A stretch of DNA of 64,000 nt from Brevundimonas sp. (GTDB lineage Bacteria; Pseudomonadota; Alphaproteobacteria; Caulobacterales; Caulobacteraceae), in NCBI RefSeq assembly GCF_027484365.1, contig NZ_JAIXTC010000024.1, forward strand, positions 1 through 64,000. Direction: 5' to 3'. Shown here one piece after another: positions 24,796 through 34,501 of the stretch (position 1 is its first letter; each line of letters begins with the position of its first letter). The translations under genes were made by a program, and so were the position numbers. Under the pieces are notes generated by a model, which did no database searches, was not told where the DNA came from, and was given only the letters and a program-made list of their open reading frames with translations.

Positions 24796-25272
24796 ATGAA
24801 GTGCCCCTTCTGCGGCAATATGGACAGCCAGGTGAAGGACAGCCGCCCGTCCGACGACGGCGCGGCCATCCGTCGCCGCCGGTCCTGTCCCAACTGCAAC
24901 GGGCGCTTCACGACCTTCGAGCGAGTGCAGCTGCGCGAACTGGTGATCCTGAAGCGTAACGGGCGGCGCACGCCGTTCGACCGCGACAAGCTGGAGCGTT
25001 CACTGGCGATCGCCCTGCGGAAACGGCCGATCCAGCCCGAACAGGTCGAACAGCTGGTCAGCCGGATCGTGCGCCAGCTGGAGAGCCTGGGAGAGACCGA
25101 GATCCCGTCCAGCGTCGTCGGCGACTTCATCATGAAGGGGCTGAAGGGCGTCGATGAGGTCGCCTATGTCCGCTACGCCTCCGTCTACAAGGACTTCCGG
25201 GCGACCGGCGATTTCGCCCGCTTCCTCGGCGACGAGGGGCTGGACGACGATCAGGGTTCGTCGAGGAGCTGA
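24796..25272 (+). CDS. nrdR: Transcriptional repressor NrdR
   Basis: The 158-residue protein has the N-terminal zinc ribbon (CPFC at residues 3-6 and CPNC near 33-36) and an ATP-cone domain (about 46-136). NrdR represses ribonucleotide reductase genes by sensing ATP/dATP. It lies between glyA and the riboflavin genes as in many alphaproteobacteria. Its stop overlaps ribD (TGATG), making it the first gene of a seven-gene overlapping operon to thiL. Confidence 0.97.
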   Translation: MKCPFCGNMDSQVKDSRPSDDGAAIRRRRSCPNCNGRFTTFERVQLRELVILKRNGRRTPFDRDKLERSLAIALRKRPIQPEQVEQLVSRIVRQLESLGETEIPSSVVGDFIMKGLKGVDEVAYVRYASVYKDFRATGDFARFLGDEGLDDDQGSSRS

Positions 25273-25904
25273 TGAGACCGCGGATCACCTGGAAGGTCGC
25301 CACGTCGCTGGACGGGCGGATCGGAACCTCGACCGGCGAAAGCCAGTGGATCACGGGCGCACAGGCGCGCGAGCAGGGTCACCGGCTCCGCGCAGCCCAT
25401 GATGCTGTCCTGGTGGGGGTGGAGACGGTTCTCGCCGACGATCCCCGCCTGACCGTGCGTCTGCCCGAGGGCGAGACGGGCACCGACCCGCTGCGGGTGG
25501 TGCTCGACAGCCGGTTGCGGACGCCGTCGTTCGCCCGGCTGGCCCGGGCCGGCACCCTGATCCTGACGACACGGGACCCGATCGCGGTCGGCGAGGCGGA
25601 GGTCCTGAAGGTCAAGGGCGATGCCCAGGGCCGCCCGACCGTCGACGCCGTGCTGGAAACCCTGTGGGCACGCGGGGTGAAATCCCTGATGATCGAGGGC
25701 GGCGGACGGGTCGCGGCCTGTTTCGTGACAACCGGTGTGGTCGACGCCATCGAGTGGTTCCGGGCCCCGATCCTGCTGGGCGGTGACGGCCGTCCGGGCG
25801 TCGCGGCCCTGGCACTGGCCCGTCTGGCGCATGCGCCGAAGTACCGGCGCCTTGCGGCGGAGCCCATGGGTGACGACCTGTGGGAACGTTACGAGAAGGC
25901 TTGA
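25272..25904 (+). CDS. ribD: Riboflavin biosynthesis reductase domain protein (RibD without deaminase)
   Basis: The 210-residue protein corresponds only to the C-terminal reductase domain of RibD. It has WKVATSLDGRIGTSTGESQWITG at the start, AVLVGVETVLADDPRLTVR, LRVVLDSRLRTP and SLMIEGGGRVA. It should reduce the ribosyl side chain of the aminouracil intermediate with NADPH. The N-terminal zinc deaminase domain (H-A-E and PC--C motifs) present in standard RibD is missing, and no room for it exists upstream because nrdR overlaps by 1 nt. The deaminase must be encoded elsewhere. Confidence 0.88.
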   Translation: MRPRITWKVATSLDGRIGTSTGESQWITGAQAREQGHRLRAAHDAVLVGVETVLADDPRLTVRLPEGETGTDPLRVVLDSRLRTPSFARLARAGTLILTTRDPIAVGEAEVLKVKGDAQGRPTVDAVLETLWARGVKSLMIEGGGRVAACFVTTGVVDAIEWFRAPILLGGDGRPGVAALALARLAHAPKYRRLAAEPMGDDLWERYEKA

Positions 25905-25908
25905 AGCG

Positions 25909-26499
25909 TTGTTCACCGGAATTATCACTGACATCGGCCGGGTGCGCTCGGTCGCGCAAACGGCGCGCGACCGCCGCTACGAGGTCGAGACGGCCTGGGA
26001 TGTCTCGGGCATCGACCTGGGCGCCTCCATCAGCCATGCGGGCGTCTGCCTGACCGTGGTGGAGAAGGCCGACGACTGGTTCGCCGTCGAGGTGTCGGGC
26101 GAGACCCTGGACAAGACGACCCTCGGCGGCTGGACCGCAGGCACGCCGGTCAATCTGGAGCGGGCGACGAAGGTCGGCGACGAACTGGGCGGCCATATCG
26201 TCTCTGGACACGTCGACGGGCTGGGCACGGTCGTGGAGATCACCCCGGAGGGCGGATCGCACCGGATCGTCATCGAGGCCCCGGCACCCCTGCACCGGTT
26301 CATCGCCGCCAAGGGCTCGATCACCGTGGACGGCGTGTCCCTGACGGTAAACAGCGTGGACGGCCGCCGCTTCGGCCTGAACATCATTCCCCACACCTGG
26401 CAGGCGACGACGCTCGGCACCCTCGCGGTCGGAAGTGCGGTCAATCTGGAAATCGACATGCTGGCGCGATACCTCGCGCGGTGGCAGGAGACGGCGTGA
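25909..26499 (+). CDS. ribE: Riboflavin synthase alpha chain
   Basis: The 196-residue enzyme dismutates two lumazines to riboflavin. It shows two repeated barrels with the signature FTGIITDIG at the start, VCLTV (first repeat) and GVSLTVN (second repeat), GGHIVSGHVDG and NIIPHTW. The family start M-FTGII is provided here by TTG at 25909, with GAGAAGG upstream inside the end of ribD. No ATG or GTG fits in frame. The stop overlaps ribBA (TGATG). Confidence 0.95.
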   Translation: MFTGIITDIGRVRSVAQTARDRRYEVETAWDVSGIDLGASISHAGVCLTVVEKADDWFAVEVSGETLDKTTLGGWTAGTPVNLERATKVGDELGGHIVSGHVDGLGTVVEITPEGGSHRIVIEAPAPLHRFIAAKGSITVDGVSLTVNSVDGRRFGLNIIPHTWQATTLGTLAVGSAVNLEIDMLARYLARWQETA

Positions 26500-27644
26500 T
26501 GACCAACACCATCGTCCTGGCCCGCGACATGTTCGACAGTCCGATCAGCCCGATCGAGGATATCCTGGAGGATGCCCGCAACGGCCGCCCCTATATCCTG
26601 GTCGACGCCGAGGACCGGGAGAACGAGGGCGACATCATCATCCCGGCCCAGTTCGCCACGCCGGACCAGATCAACTTCATGATCCGTCAGGCGAGGGGAC
26701 TGGTCTGCCTGGCCCTGACCGCGGACCGCGCCTCGCAGCTGCGCCTTCCGCCGATGGCCGCCGACAACCGCGAGAGCATGAAGACCGCCTTCACCGTCTC
26801 GATCGAGGCGAAGGACGGCGTGACGACCGGCATCTCCGCCGCCGACCGGGCACGCACCATCCAGGTCGCGACCGATCCGTCGAAGGGCATGGACGATCTC
26901 GTCTCGCCCGGCCACATCTTCCCGCTGGTGGCGCGCGACGGCGGCGTCCTGGTCCGTGCGGGCCATACGGAGGCGGCCGTCGACATCAGCCGCATGGCAG
27001 GGCTGAACCCCTCGGGCGTGATCTGCGAGATCATCAAGGACGACGGCGAGATGGCCCGTCTGCCGGACCTGATCGGGTTCGCCCAGCTGCACGGGCTCAA
27101 GATCGGCACCATCGCCGACCTGATCGCCTATCGCCGCCGCACCGAGCGGTTCGTCGAGCGGATCATGGACCAGCCGTTCGAGAGCGTGCACGGCGGCCCG
27201 TTCCGTCTGATGCTCTACAGGAACACCATCGAGGGTGCCGAGCACGTCGCCCTGGTTCACGGCCGCATCGAGCCGGACAAGCCGACCCTGGTTCGGATGC
27301 ACCAGGTGGACTTCGCCGCCGACCTTCTGGGTCATGTCGAAGAAAGGCAGAGCTATATCCCGGCCGCCCTGAAGACGATCACCGGCCATGACGGACCGGG
27401 CGTCGTCGTCTTCCTGCGCGATCCGACGCTGCAGGGCCTGGCCGAGCGGCTGGCGGGCGTCGACAAGCCGGCGGCGGTCGACCGCTCCTTGAGAAACTAC
27501 GGCGTGGGCGCGCAGATCCTGCTGGATCTGGGTGTCCGGGACATGATCGTCATGAGCTCCACGCGCCCCGAACCCGCCGCCATCGAGGGCTACGGCCTGC
27601 GGATCGTCGGCTGGCGCGACATGCACGGAGAAGACCAATCCTGA
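26499..27644 (+). CDS. ribBA: 3,4-dihydroxy-2-butanone 4-phosphate synthase with degenerate GTP cyclohydrolase II domain
   Basis: The 381-residue protein has an intact RibB domain (about 20-215) with [16 protein letters not shown], the acidic catalytic loop, and [23 protein letters not shown]. The C-terminal RibA-like domain (about 220-375) keeps the fold signature but lacks the zinc-binding C-x10-C-x-[21 protein letters not shown] has no Cys. The GREGRGIG-type loop is also replaced ([11 protein letters not shown]). It probably makes only the four-carbon unit, with the second domain structural or regulatory. ATG at 26499 has AGGAG upstream. Confidence 0.93.
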   Translation: MTNTIVLARDMFDSPISPIEDILEDARNGRPYILVDAEDRENEGDIIIPAQFATPDQINFMIRQARGLVCLALTADRASQLRLPPMAADNRESMKTAFTVSIEAKDGVTTGISAADRARTIQVATDPSKGMDDLVSPGHIFPLVARDGGVLVRAGHTEAAVDISRMAGLNPSGVICEIIKDDGEMARLPDLIGFAQLHGLKIGTIADLIAYRRRTERFVERIMDQPFESVHGGPFRLMLYRNTIEGAEHVALVHGRIEPDKPTLVRMHQVDFAADLLGHVEERQSYIPAALKTITGHDGPGVVVFLRDPTLQGLAERLAGVDKPAAVDRSLRNYGVGAQILLDLGVRDMIVMSSTRPEPAAIEGYGLRIVGWRDMHGEDQS

Positions 27645-28102
27645 AGGATCCCCCCCGCGTTCTCATCGTCGAGGCGCGCTTCTACGACGAACTGGCCGAC
27701 GCGCTGCTGGAAGGCGCGAAGGACGCACTGCGCGCGCAGGGCGTCGATTTCGACGTCGTGACAGTGCCCGGCGCTCTCGAGATTCCGCCGACCATCGCCC
27801 TGGCCGAGGAGGCCGGCAAGTACCCGACCGCGCCGCGCTACGACGGCTATGTCGCGCTGGGCTGCGTGATCCGGGGCGAGACCTATCATTTCGAGATCGT
27901 GTCCGATCAATCCGCCTCGGGGATCATGCTGCTGGGCATCCGCGGGACGATCATCGGCAACGGCATCCTGACCGTCGAGGACGAGGACCAGGCCTGGGCC
28001 CGGGCGCGTCTGTCCGAGGGCGACAAGGGCGGCGGGGCCGCGCGGGCCTGCATGGACCTCATTGCACTGAAGAAGCGTCTGCGCGTAGGGCTCGGGGAAT
28101 GA
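27641..28102 (+). CDS. ribH: 6,7-dimethyl-8-ribityllumazine synthase (CTG start)
   Basis: The 153-residue enzyme makes lumazine from the RibB and RibD products. It has [21 protein letters not shown], the VPGALEIP motif, [19 protein letters not shown] and FGILT-type [20 protein letters not shown]. No ATG, GTG or TTG precedes the conserved N-terminus in frame: the first ATG (27758) would delete about 39 residues. CTG at 27641 overlaps the ribBA stop as CTGA, the same geometry as the ATGA overlaps around it, and GGAG lies 10 nt upstream. ATC at 27638 is a less likely alternative. Confidence 0.9.
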   Translation: MKDPPRVLIVEARFYDELADALLEGAKDALRAQGVDFDVVTVPGALEIPPTIALAEEAGKYPTAPRYDGYVALGCVIRGETYHFEIVSDQSASGIMLLGIRGTIIGNGILTVEDEDQAWARARLSEGDKGGGAARACMDLIALKKRLRVGLGE

Positions 28103-28629
28103 CCGAACCCAACTCCATCCAGGCCGTTCTCGCCCAGCTCGCCGAGAACGAACGCGCCCAGGCCGAACCGCATCTGACCAGCCGCCAGCGCCGCGCGCGC
28201 ACCGTGGCCCGTCTGGCCGCGGTCCAGGCGCTGTACCAGATGGAGCTGGCCGGGGAGGGGGTCGAGACCGTCATCACCGAATTCTCGAACCATCGCTTCG
28301 ACGCCGATATCGAGGGCGAACCCCTGGCGGAGGCCGATGAGGCCTATTTCGCCGACGTTGTGCGCGGCGTGATCGCCGACCAGAAGGACATCGACACGGC
28401 CGTCAAGGCCCGGCTGGCGTCGAACTGGCGGATGGAGCGTCTGGACGCCACCCTGCGGGCCCTGCTGCGTTGCGGGGCCTGGGAACTGACCCACAAGGTC
28501 GACGTGCCCAGAGAGATCATCATCGACGAATATGTCGAGCTGGCGAAGGCCTTCTTCGACGAGGCCGAGGCCAAGTTCGTCAACGCCGCCCTCGATGGTG
28601 TCGCCCGCGACGTTCGCCCGAAGGCCTAG
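28099..28629 (+). CDS. nusB: Transcription antitermination protein NusB
   Basis: The 176-residue protein has the all-helical NusB fold: [71 protein letters not shown] and [12 protein letters not shown]. It binds boxA RNA with NusE in rRNA antitermination. An N-terminal extension of about 25 residues precedes the core. ATGA overlap with ribH. Confidence 0.97.
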   Translation: MTEPNSIQAVLAQLAENERAQAEPHLTSRQRRARTVARLAAVQALYQMELAGEGVETVITEFSNHRFDADIEGEPLAEADEAYFADVVRGVIADQKDIDTAVKARLASNWRMERLDATLRALLRCGAWELTHKVDVPREIIIDEYVELAKAFFDEAEAKFVNAALDGVARDVRPKA

Positions 28630-28631
28630 GC

Positions 28632-29621
28632 ATGGCCGCGCTCGACGCCGCCGGCGAATTCGAGACCATCCGCAAACTCTTCGCCCCACTGGCCCATCCG
28701 GACCACGCCCGGGGACTGACCGACGACGTGGCGGTGATGCCGACACGGCCGGGAGCCGATCTGGTCCTGACCAAGGACGCAATCGTCGAAGGCGTGCATT
28801 TCCTGGCCGACGACCCGCTGGATACGGTCGCCCAGAAGCTGTTGCGCGTAAATCTGTCGGACCTGGCGGCCAAGGGCGCTGAACCGTTCGGCTATCTGCT
28901 GGCCTGCCACTGGTCACCGCGCTGCGGCTGGCCGGAGCGTGAGGCGTTCGCGGCCGGGCTGGCGGCGGACCAGACGGTCTTTGGCATCCACCTGCTGGGG
29001 GGGGACACGGTGCTGACCCCCGGACCTGCATCCTTCTCCGCGACAATGCTGGGCTGGGCGCCGAAGGGCGGATCGGTCACCCGCGGCGGGGCGAGGCCGG
29101 GCCACGGCATCTATGTCACCGGGATGATCGGCGACGGCTGGCTGGGGCTTCAGGCGGCTCGTAGCCGGCTGTCGCTGGAAAAGGAGCGGCTCGAAGCGCT
29201 TGCGGAACACTACCGACGGCCCACGCCGCGGCTGGCCTTCGGTCAGGCTGTGCAGGGGCTGGCGACAGCCATCATGGACGTCTCGGACGGGCTGATCGCC
29301 GACATCGCCCATATCGCGGCAGCCAGCGGCGTGGCGGCCTCGGTCCAGCTGGAGCTGCTGCCACGGTCGGCGGCGGCGACAGCGTGGTTCGACACCCGGA
29401 TCGATCCGGAAGCGGCGCTGGTGAGCCTCGCGACCGGCGGTGACGACTATGAGCTGCTGTTGACGGCCCATCCGTCGGACGAGGCGGCGCTGAAACGGGA
29501 GGCGGATCGCCAGCACCTGCGCCTGACCCGCGTCGGGACAATCTCGAAAGGCCGGGGCGTGACGGCGACCTATCTCGGCAGGCCGGTCGAGATCGACAAG
29601 CCCGGCTGGACCCACGACTGA
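28632..29621 (+). CDS. thiL: Thiamine-monophosphate kinase
   Basis: The 329-residue enzyme phosphorylates thiamine monophosphate to the diphosphate cofactor. It shows the PurM/ThiL fold: FETIRKLFAPL, GLTDDVAVM, the metal-binding DAIVEGVHF and NLSDLAAKGAEP, GGDTVL, IMDVSDGLIADIAHIA, and TGGDDYELL. The start is the ATG two bases after the nusB stop. It ends the nrdR-to-thiL operon. Confidence 0.95.
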   Translation: MAALDAAGEFETIRKLFAPLAHPDHARGLTDDVAVMPTRPGADLVLTKDAIVEGVHFLADDPLDTVAQKLLRVNLSDLAAKGAEPFGYLLACHWSPRCGWPEREAFAAGLAADQTVFGIHLLGGDTVLTPGPASFSATMLGWAPKGGSVTRGGARPGHGIYVTGMIGDGWLGLQAARSRLSLEKERLEALAEHYRRPTPRLAFGQAVQGLATAIMDVSDGLIADIAHIAAASGVAASVQLELLPRSAAATAWFDTRIDPEAALVSLATGGDDYELLLTAHPSDEAALKREADRQHLRLTRVGTISKGRGVTATYLGRPVEIDKPGWTHD

Positions 29622-29657
29622 AACGGAATCTCAATCGCTTTGCCCGATAAGGGCCCT

Positions 29658-30086
29658 ATGCGCCGCAGAGATCTCATCGCCCTCGGAACCCTGGCCCTGG
29701 CCGGAACCGCCGCCACAGCCGCTTCCGCCTCGGAGGCCCCGGCGAGCGCCGCCGGACAGACGCTCAACATCGCCGGGGTCGGCCTGCCGATCATCGCGGG
29801 CGGCCGGATTCGCAACTATGTGTTCGTGACCATCAGCCTGACGCTTGGCGCCCATGCCACGCCGGAACAGATGCGCGCCAAGGAGCCGTATTTCCGCGAC
29901 GCCCTGGTCCGCGCGGCGCATCGGACGCCGTTCGTCCTGGCCGATGACTGGACGCAGGTCGACGCCCCGGCCGTCTGCGCCATGCTGATGCGGGTCGCCC
30001 CGTCGATCTCGGGAGCCGGCTCCATCGCCAGCGCCCAGGTCGCGCTCCAGGCCCCGCGTCGGCGCACAGGCGTCCGGGCCTCCTAG
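29658..30086 (+). CDS. Hypothetical exported protein with twin-arginine-like signal
   Basis: The 142-residue product begins MRRRDLIALGTLALAGTAATA, a possible Tat or Sec signal. A domain follows with VFVTISLTLGAHATPEQMRAKEPYFRDALVRAAHRTPF. The pattern (beta strand, then P-ldots-RDA) is loosely like the C-terminal part of FliL, but similarity is too weak to assign. I chose the ATG at 29658 over a TTG at 29640. It follows thiL after 36 bp on the same strand. Confidence 0.7.
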   Translation: MRRRDLIALGTLALAGTAATAASASEAPASAAGQTLNIAGVGLPIIAGGRIRNYVFVTISLTLGAHATPEQMRAKEPYFRDALVRAAHRTPFVLADDWTQVDAPAVCAMLMRVAPSISGAGSIASAQVALQAPRRRTGVRAS

Positions 30087-30330
30087 GGCGCTACCGCCCG
30101 CCGCCCGGCGGCTCACGGCCTGAACGCAGGCCGCGATTTCGGCCGTCCCTCTCCAAAAAAACGCCGGTTGCGTCCATCGGGCGCAGTTGGCAAGGTTCCG
30201 CCGCAATTCCCGCGGGACGCGCTACTGCGTCCAGACTGCGCACGGGGGGACCGGAAGGCGGACAGAGGCGAATAACGCCCGCCGCGCCAAGGGTCCGCGC
30301 GCCTAATGCTTTAGGTATGGAAACGCCAAT

Positions 30331-32478
30331 ATGACCAATGTTCTGTGGCTAGTGATAGCCGCCGGCGCCCTGGGGGTCCTTTACGGACTCGTCCAGACCG
30401 CCAGTCTGATGAAGGCCGAAACCGGCAACGACAAGATGCGAGAGATCGCAGCGGCCATTCAGGAAGGCGCCTCCGCCTATCTGAAACGCCAGTACACCAC
30501 GATCGGCATGGTCGGGGTGGTCATCCTGATCGCCGCCTGGCTGCTGATCGGACAATACGCCGCCATCGGCTTCGTGATCGGCGCGGTCCTGTCGGGCCTC
30601 GCCGGGTTCGCGGGCATGCTGATCTCGGTTCGCGCCAATGTGCGCACGGCGCATGCAGCGTCGCAGAGCCTGTCCAGGGGACTGGACCTCGCCTTCCGCT
30701 CGGGCGCCATCACCGGCATGTTTGTGGCGGGCGGAGCCCTTCTGGGCGTCGCCGGCTACTTCGGCGTGCTGACCGAGGTCCTGGGTCTGGAACCGACCGG
30801 TCGCGAGGTCATCGACGGCCTGGTCGCCCTGGGCTTCGGCGCCTCGCTGATCTCCATCTTCGCGCGTCTGGGCGGCGGCATCTTCACCAAGGGCGCCGAC
30901 GTCGGCGGCGACATGGTGGGCAAGGTCGAGGCCGGCATCCCCGAGGATGACCCCCGCAACGCCGCGACCATCGCCGACAACGTCGGCGACAATGTCGGCG
31001 ACTGCGCCGGCATGGCCGCGGACCTGTTCGAGACCTATGCGGTGACCACGGTCGCCACCATGGTGCTGGCGGCCATCTTCTTCCGCGACCAGCCCTACGT
31101 CGACGTGATGATGCTGTTGCCCCTGGCCATCTGCGGCATCTGCATCGTGACCTCGATCGTCGGGTCGTTCTTCGTGCGTCTCGGCAAGTCCAACAACATC
31201 ATGGGCGCCCTGTACCAGGGCCTGATCGTCACCGGTGTCCTGTCGGTCGGCGCGGTCTACTGGGTCATCACGACCCTGGTCACGGGACCGGTCGTCACGA
31301 CCAGCGGCCTGCAGATCGAGCCGATGGCCTTGTTCTGGTCCGGCCTCATCGGCCTGGCCGTCACCGCCGCCATCGTGGTGATCACCGAATACTATACCGG
31401 CTCCAACTTCCGTCCCGTGCGCTCGGTCGCCAACGCCTCGGTCTCGGGCCACGGCACCAATGTGATCCAGGGTCTGGCGGTGTCGCTGGAGTCCACCGCG
31501 CTTCCGGCGCTGGTGATCATCGTCGGCATCATCGCCAGCTTCCAGCTGGCGGGCCTGTTCGGCATCGCCATCGCCACCACGACCATGCTGGGCGTGGCCG
31601 GGATGATCGTGGCGCTCGACGCCTTCGGTCCGGTGACCGACAACGCCGGCGGCATCGCCGAAATGGCGGGTCTGCCGGCGGACGTGCGTCACGTCACCGA
31701 CGCCCTCGACGCCGTGGGCAACACCACCAAGGCCGTGACCAAGGGCTATGCGATCGGTTCGGCGGGCCTCGGCGCCCTGGTGCTGTTCGCGGCCTACACC
31801 TCGGACCTGCAATATTTCGCCGCCAACCCGGCGGAGTATCCGTTCTTCGCCAACATGGGCGTGGTCGCCTTCGACCTGACCAATCCCTATGTCGTCGTCG
31901 GTCTGCTGTTCGGGGGGCTGCTGCCCTTCCTGTTCGGCGGCATGTCGATGATGGCCGTGGGCCGCGCGGCCGAATCGGTCGTGGAAGAGGTCCGTCGCCA
32001 GTTCCGCGAGAACCCCGGCATCATGACCTATCAGGTCAAGCCGGAGTACGGCCGGGCCGTCGACATCCTGACCAAGGCGGCGATCCGCGAGATGATCGTG
32101 CCGTCGCTGTTGCCAGTGTTGTCGCCGATCGTCCTGTTCACGGCGATCCTGTTCATCTCGGACAAGGCCAACGCCTTCGCCTCGCTGGGCGCCATGCTGA
32201 TGGGCGTCATCGTGACCGGCCTGTTCGTCGCCATCTCGATGACCTCGGGCGGCGGTGCCTGGGACAACGCCAAGAAGGTGATCGAAGAGGGCTTCACCGA
32301 CAAGAACGGCGTCGTCCACGGCAAGGGCTCCGAGGCCCACAAGGCTGCGGTGACCGGCGATACGGTCGGCGATCCCTACAAGGACACGTCCGGTCCGGCC
32401 GTGAATCCGATGATCAAGATCACCAACATCGTGGCCCTGCTGCTGCTGGCGGTGCTGGCGAGCGGGAACATCGGTTAA
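30331..32478 (+). CDS. hppA: K+-independent H+-translocating pyrophosphatase
   Basis: The 715-residue integral membrane protein couples hydrolysis of pyrophosphate to proton pumping and has about 16 hydrophobic segments. Catalytic motifs are [21 protein letters not shown] near residue 190, [19 protein letters not shown] near 215, and the C-terminal [15 protein letters not shown]. The [10 protein letters not shown] segment near residue 470 carries the Lys typical of K+-independent enzymes. The start ATG follows a 244-bp gap with no other gene. A terminator follows at 32506-32540. Confidence 0.97.
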   Translation: MTNVLWLVIAAGALGVLYGLVQTASLMKAETGNDKMREIAAAIQEGASAYLKRQYTTIGMVGVVILIAAWLLIGQYAAIGFVIGAVLSGLAGFAGMLISVRANVRTAHAASQSLSRGLDLAFRSGAITGMFVAGGALLGVAGYFGVLTEVLGLEPTGREVIDGLVALGFGASLISIFARLGGGIFTKGADVGGDMVGKVEAGIPEDDPRNAATIADNVGDNVGDCAGMAADLFETYAVTTVATMVLAAIFFRDQPYVDVMMLLPLAICGICIVTSIVGSFFVRLGKSNNIMGALYQGLIVTGVLSVGAVYWVITTLVTGPVVTTSGLQIEPMALFWSGLIGLAVTAAIVVITEYYTGSNFRPVRSVANASVSGHGTNVIQGLAVSLESTALPALVIIVGIIASFQLAGLFGIAIATTTMLGVAGMIVALDAFGPVTDNAGGIAEMAGLPADVRHVTDALDAVGNTTKAVTKGYAIGSAGLGALVLFAAYTSDLQYFAANPAEYPFFANMGVVAFDLTNPYVVVGLLFGGLLPFLFGGMSMMAVGRAAESVVEEVRRQFRENPGIMTYQVKPEYGRAVDILTKAAIREMIVPSLLPVLSPIVLFTAILFISDKANAFASLGAMLMGVIVTGLFVAISMTSGGGAWDNAKKVIEEGFTDKNGVVHGKGSEAHKAAVTGDTVGDPYKDTSGPAVNPMIKITNIVALLLLAVLASGNIG

Positions 32479-32505
32479 CGTTCACGCAGGTTGAATAACG
32501 TTGAA

Positions 32506-32540
32506 GCGCCCCGGCGGTCATCCGTCGGGGCGCATTTCTT
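32506..32540 (+). terminator. hppA terminator
   Basis: A 12-bp GC-rich stem with one G-T pair (32506-32517 with 32522-32533) closes a TCAT loop, followed by ATTTCTT. It lies 28 nt after the hppA stop and before the small gene at 32552. Confidence 0.75.
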
Positions 32541-32551
32541 TGAGGAAAGAC

Positions 32552-32776
32552 ATGGCGTTTCGGGTCACCAAGGTTGGGGACGATTTGTATGAGGCGGTGT
32601 GCTCACCACCCCATGGCCAAACATGGCTGCATCCGAAAGGCCGAGTTTGGCGTACGCGCCAGCCCTTGACCCTGAACCAACTGGTCAAAGCAGGTCGCCG
32701 TCTCAGAATTCACGTCCAAGACTTTTGGGACGCCGTTGTCGAGGCGGACCCGTCCGTCGCTGAAGGAATCCGTTAG
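32552..32776 (+). CDS. Small hypothetical protein
   Basis: The 74-residue product has no recognised domain. It contains GQTWLHPKGRVWRTRQPLT and a C-terminal helix. A TGAGGAAAG ribosome site 6 nt before the ATG supports the start; a longer frame from 32501 would translate through the terminator hairpin. Base composition (about 55% G+C by eye) is lower than its neighbours. The stop overlaps the convergent bamE stop in TTAG. It may be an acquired single gene. Confidence 0.6.
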   Translation: MAFRVTKVGDDLYEAVCSPPHGQTWLHPKGRVWRTRQPLTLNQLVKAGRRLRIHVQDFWDAVVEADPSVAEGIR

Positions 32777-33252
32777 TCCGGACGACGTTGACCCGGGACG
32801 TCCTCGTCCGTGCGGGGCAGCTGGCCGCGGCCGACGTTGCCGAGCAGCTGTTCGAGGACGGTCAGCTCACGGCCGCGGGTCGGGGTCTCGCGACGCTCCA
32901 TGGCGATCTGCTGGCCGTCTTCTAGGTTCAGGTTGCGGACCTCGGTCACCTTGTCGTCGGTCTCGCTGAAGGTGATGGCGGTGACGCTGCGCTGGGACAC
33001 CTGGGGACGGTTGTAGGTGTACCGCTCGGTCGTCTGGGAGATGTAGTACCAGATGTTGTCCTCGAAGGTCGAAACCGCCGAGGGCGAACCGAGCTGGGCC
33101 AGGACGGTCGACTTGGTGTCGGTGCCCGTCACGATATCCTTCGGATTGACATCGACGACCTGGAAGCCGTGGTTGCCCACGATCGGTGCGCAGGCGGCCG
33201 CCAGGGGCGCGAGGACGGCCAGGACGGCGAGACGAACGACGATCTTATTCAT
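32773..33252 (-). CDS. bamE: Outer membrane assembly lipoprotein BamE
   Basis: The 159-residue protein has a lipoprotein signal (LAAAC lipobox near residue 21) and the BamE/SmpA core: V-GTDTKSTVLAQLGSPSAVSTFEDNIWYYIS. A charged tail follows. BamE stabilises the BamA-BamD complex that inserts outer membrane beta-barrels. It is divergent from the cytochrome bc1 chaperone gene. Confidence 0.93.
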   Translation of the reverse strand: MNKIVVRLAVLAVLAPLAAACAPIVGNHGFQVVDVNPKDIVTGTDTKSTVLAQLGSPSAVSTFEDNIWYYISQTTERYTYNRPQVSQRSVTAITFSETDDKVTEVRNLNLEDGQQIAMERRETPTRGRELTVLEQLLGNVGRGQLPRTDEDVPGQRRPD

Positions 33253-33344
33253 GGAGACGGGCGCCTGGAACGAAACAAGGTCTTTGACCTAACCGGACCT
33301 GACGCCTAGTTCAACGGCGCGGCGGAAAAGGGGCCGTCTACCTG

Positions 33345-33884
33345 ATGCTGAAGAACCTGTTCAGAACCCGATCCGCCGAGAGCATGGGCCTGCCGTTGTA
33401 CACGGCGGCCGTCGAACAGGCGCGCGATCCGCGATTCTACACCGGGCTGGGCGTGAACGACGAGATCGACGCCCGGTTCGAACTCTACACCCTGCATGTG
33501 CTGCTGCTGATTCTGCGCCTTCGAGACGAGACGGGCGTCGAGGCGGAACGGGGCGCCGAGGCCGCGCAGAACCTTTTCGATGTCTATGTCTCCGCCCTGG
33601 ACAACGCCCTGCGGGAGTTGGGCGTGAATGATGTGACCATGGCCAAGAAGATGCGGCGGCTGGGCGAGGCCCTGTACGGCCGGATGACGGCCTATGAGAC
33701 GGCGCTGCGGGCCGGCGACGCGTCCGAACTGTCCGAAGGCCTGGCGCGCAACGTCTATGCGACAGAGGCCGCCGGTCGGGCGGGCGCACTGGCGGCCTAT
33801 GCCCTGTCGGCGCGCGCCGTGCTGGCGAAACAATCGATCGACACGGTGCTGACCGCGCCGGTCTGGCCGGAGGTCAAGGCATGA
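33345..33884 (+). CDS. Ubiquinol-cytochrome c chaperone (Cbp3-like)
   Basis: The 179-residue protein matches the Cbp3/UQCC1 chaperone family: ARDPRFYTGLGVNDEIDARFELYTLHVLLLILRLR, then LFDVYVSALDNALRELGVND and MAKKMRRLGEALYGRM. The family helps assemble the cytochrome bc1 complex. A DUF177 protein follows with ATGA overlap, the usual order in alphaproteobacteria. Confidence 0.93.
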   Translation: MLKNLFRTRSAESMGLPLYTAAVEQARDPRFYTGLGVNDEIDARFELYTLHVLLLILRLRDETGVEAERGAEAAQNLFDVYVSALDNALRELGVNDVTMAKKMRRLGEALYGRMTAYETALRAGDASELSEGLARNVYATEAAGRAGALAAYALSARAVLAKQSIDTVLTAPVWPEVKA

Positions 33885-34405
33885 ACCCCCAGCACCGTCC
33901 GCCCTTCAGCGAGGTCGTGCGCGTCAACGAGATCGGCGCCGGCCTCGAACGGCGTCTGGTTCCGGACGAGGATGCGCTGAAGCGGATCATCAAGGCGCTG
34001 GATCTGGCGTCCCTGTCGGCATTCGAGGCCGATCTGAAGATCGTGCCCGGCCGGGTGGGATGGACCCTGACGGGCCGGGTCACCGCCACGCTGGAGCAGG
34101 TCTGCGGCATCACCCTCGACCCGCTGCCGGTCGAGGTCGACGAGCGGTTCTCCGTCGATCTGGTCGAGGCGGCGGAGCCGGAGCCGGACGAGATCGAGGT
34201 CGCTCTCGATGATGACGCGCCCGACGTGGTCGAGGACGGCCGAATCGATCTCGGCCAGTACGCCGTCGAACAGCTGGCCCTGACGCTGGATCCCTTCCCC
34301 CGGAAACCCGGCGCGGAATTCGTCCAGCCCGAAGAGCCCGCCGAAATCTCGCCCTTCGCGGTCCTGAAGGCGTTCAAGGCCCGGGACGACGACGGAAAAT
34401 CTTGA
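33881..34405 (+). CDS. DUF177 (YceD-like) protein
   Basis: The 174-residue protein shows the DUF177 pattern: an N-terminal FSEVVRVNEIG, then TATLEQVCGITLDPLPVEVDERFSV, a very acidic middle, and the C-terminal IDLGQYAVEQLALTLDPFPRKPGA motif. In other bacteria the gene sits before rpmF and plsX and affects 23S rRNA and lipid synthesis. Here plsX follows without rpmF. It overlaps the Cbp3-like gene by 4 nt. Confidence 0.9.
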   Translation: MNPQHRPPFSEVVRVNEIGAGLERRLVPDEDALKRIIKALDLASLSAFEADLKIVPGRVGWTLTGRVTATLEQVCGITLDPLPVEVDERFSVDLVEAAEPEPDEIEVALDDDAPDVVEDGRIDLGQYAVEQLALTLDPFPRKPGAEFVQPEEPAEISPFAVLKAFKARDDDGKS

Positions 34406-34501
34406 CGTAGCGTCTGCGGCGTTTGCATCCGTTCGTCGCGGCGGTATCCTTGAGGCCAGCAGAACGCGTCGCAACGTCGGCGCACCGGAGTTTCCGACCC
34501 C

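Noticed and set aside
24796-25300. FMN riboswitch for the riboflavin genes
   Set aside because: The rib genes are overlapped with nrdR, leaving no leader, and no RFN-like conserved sequence is seen.
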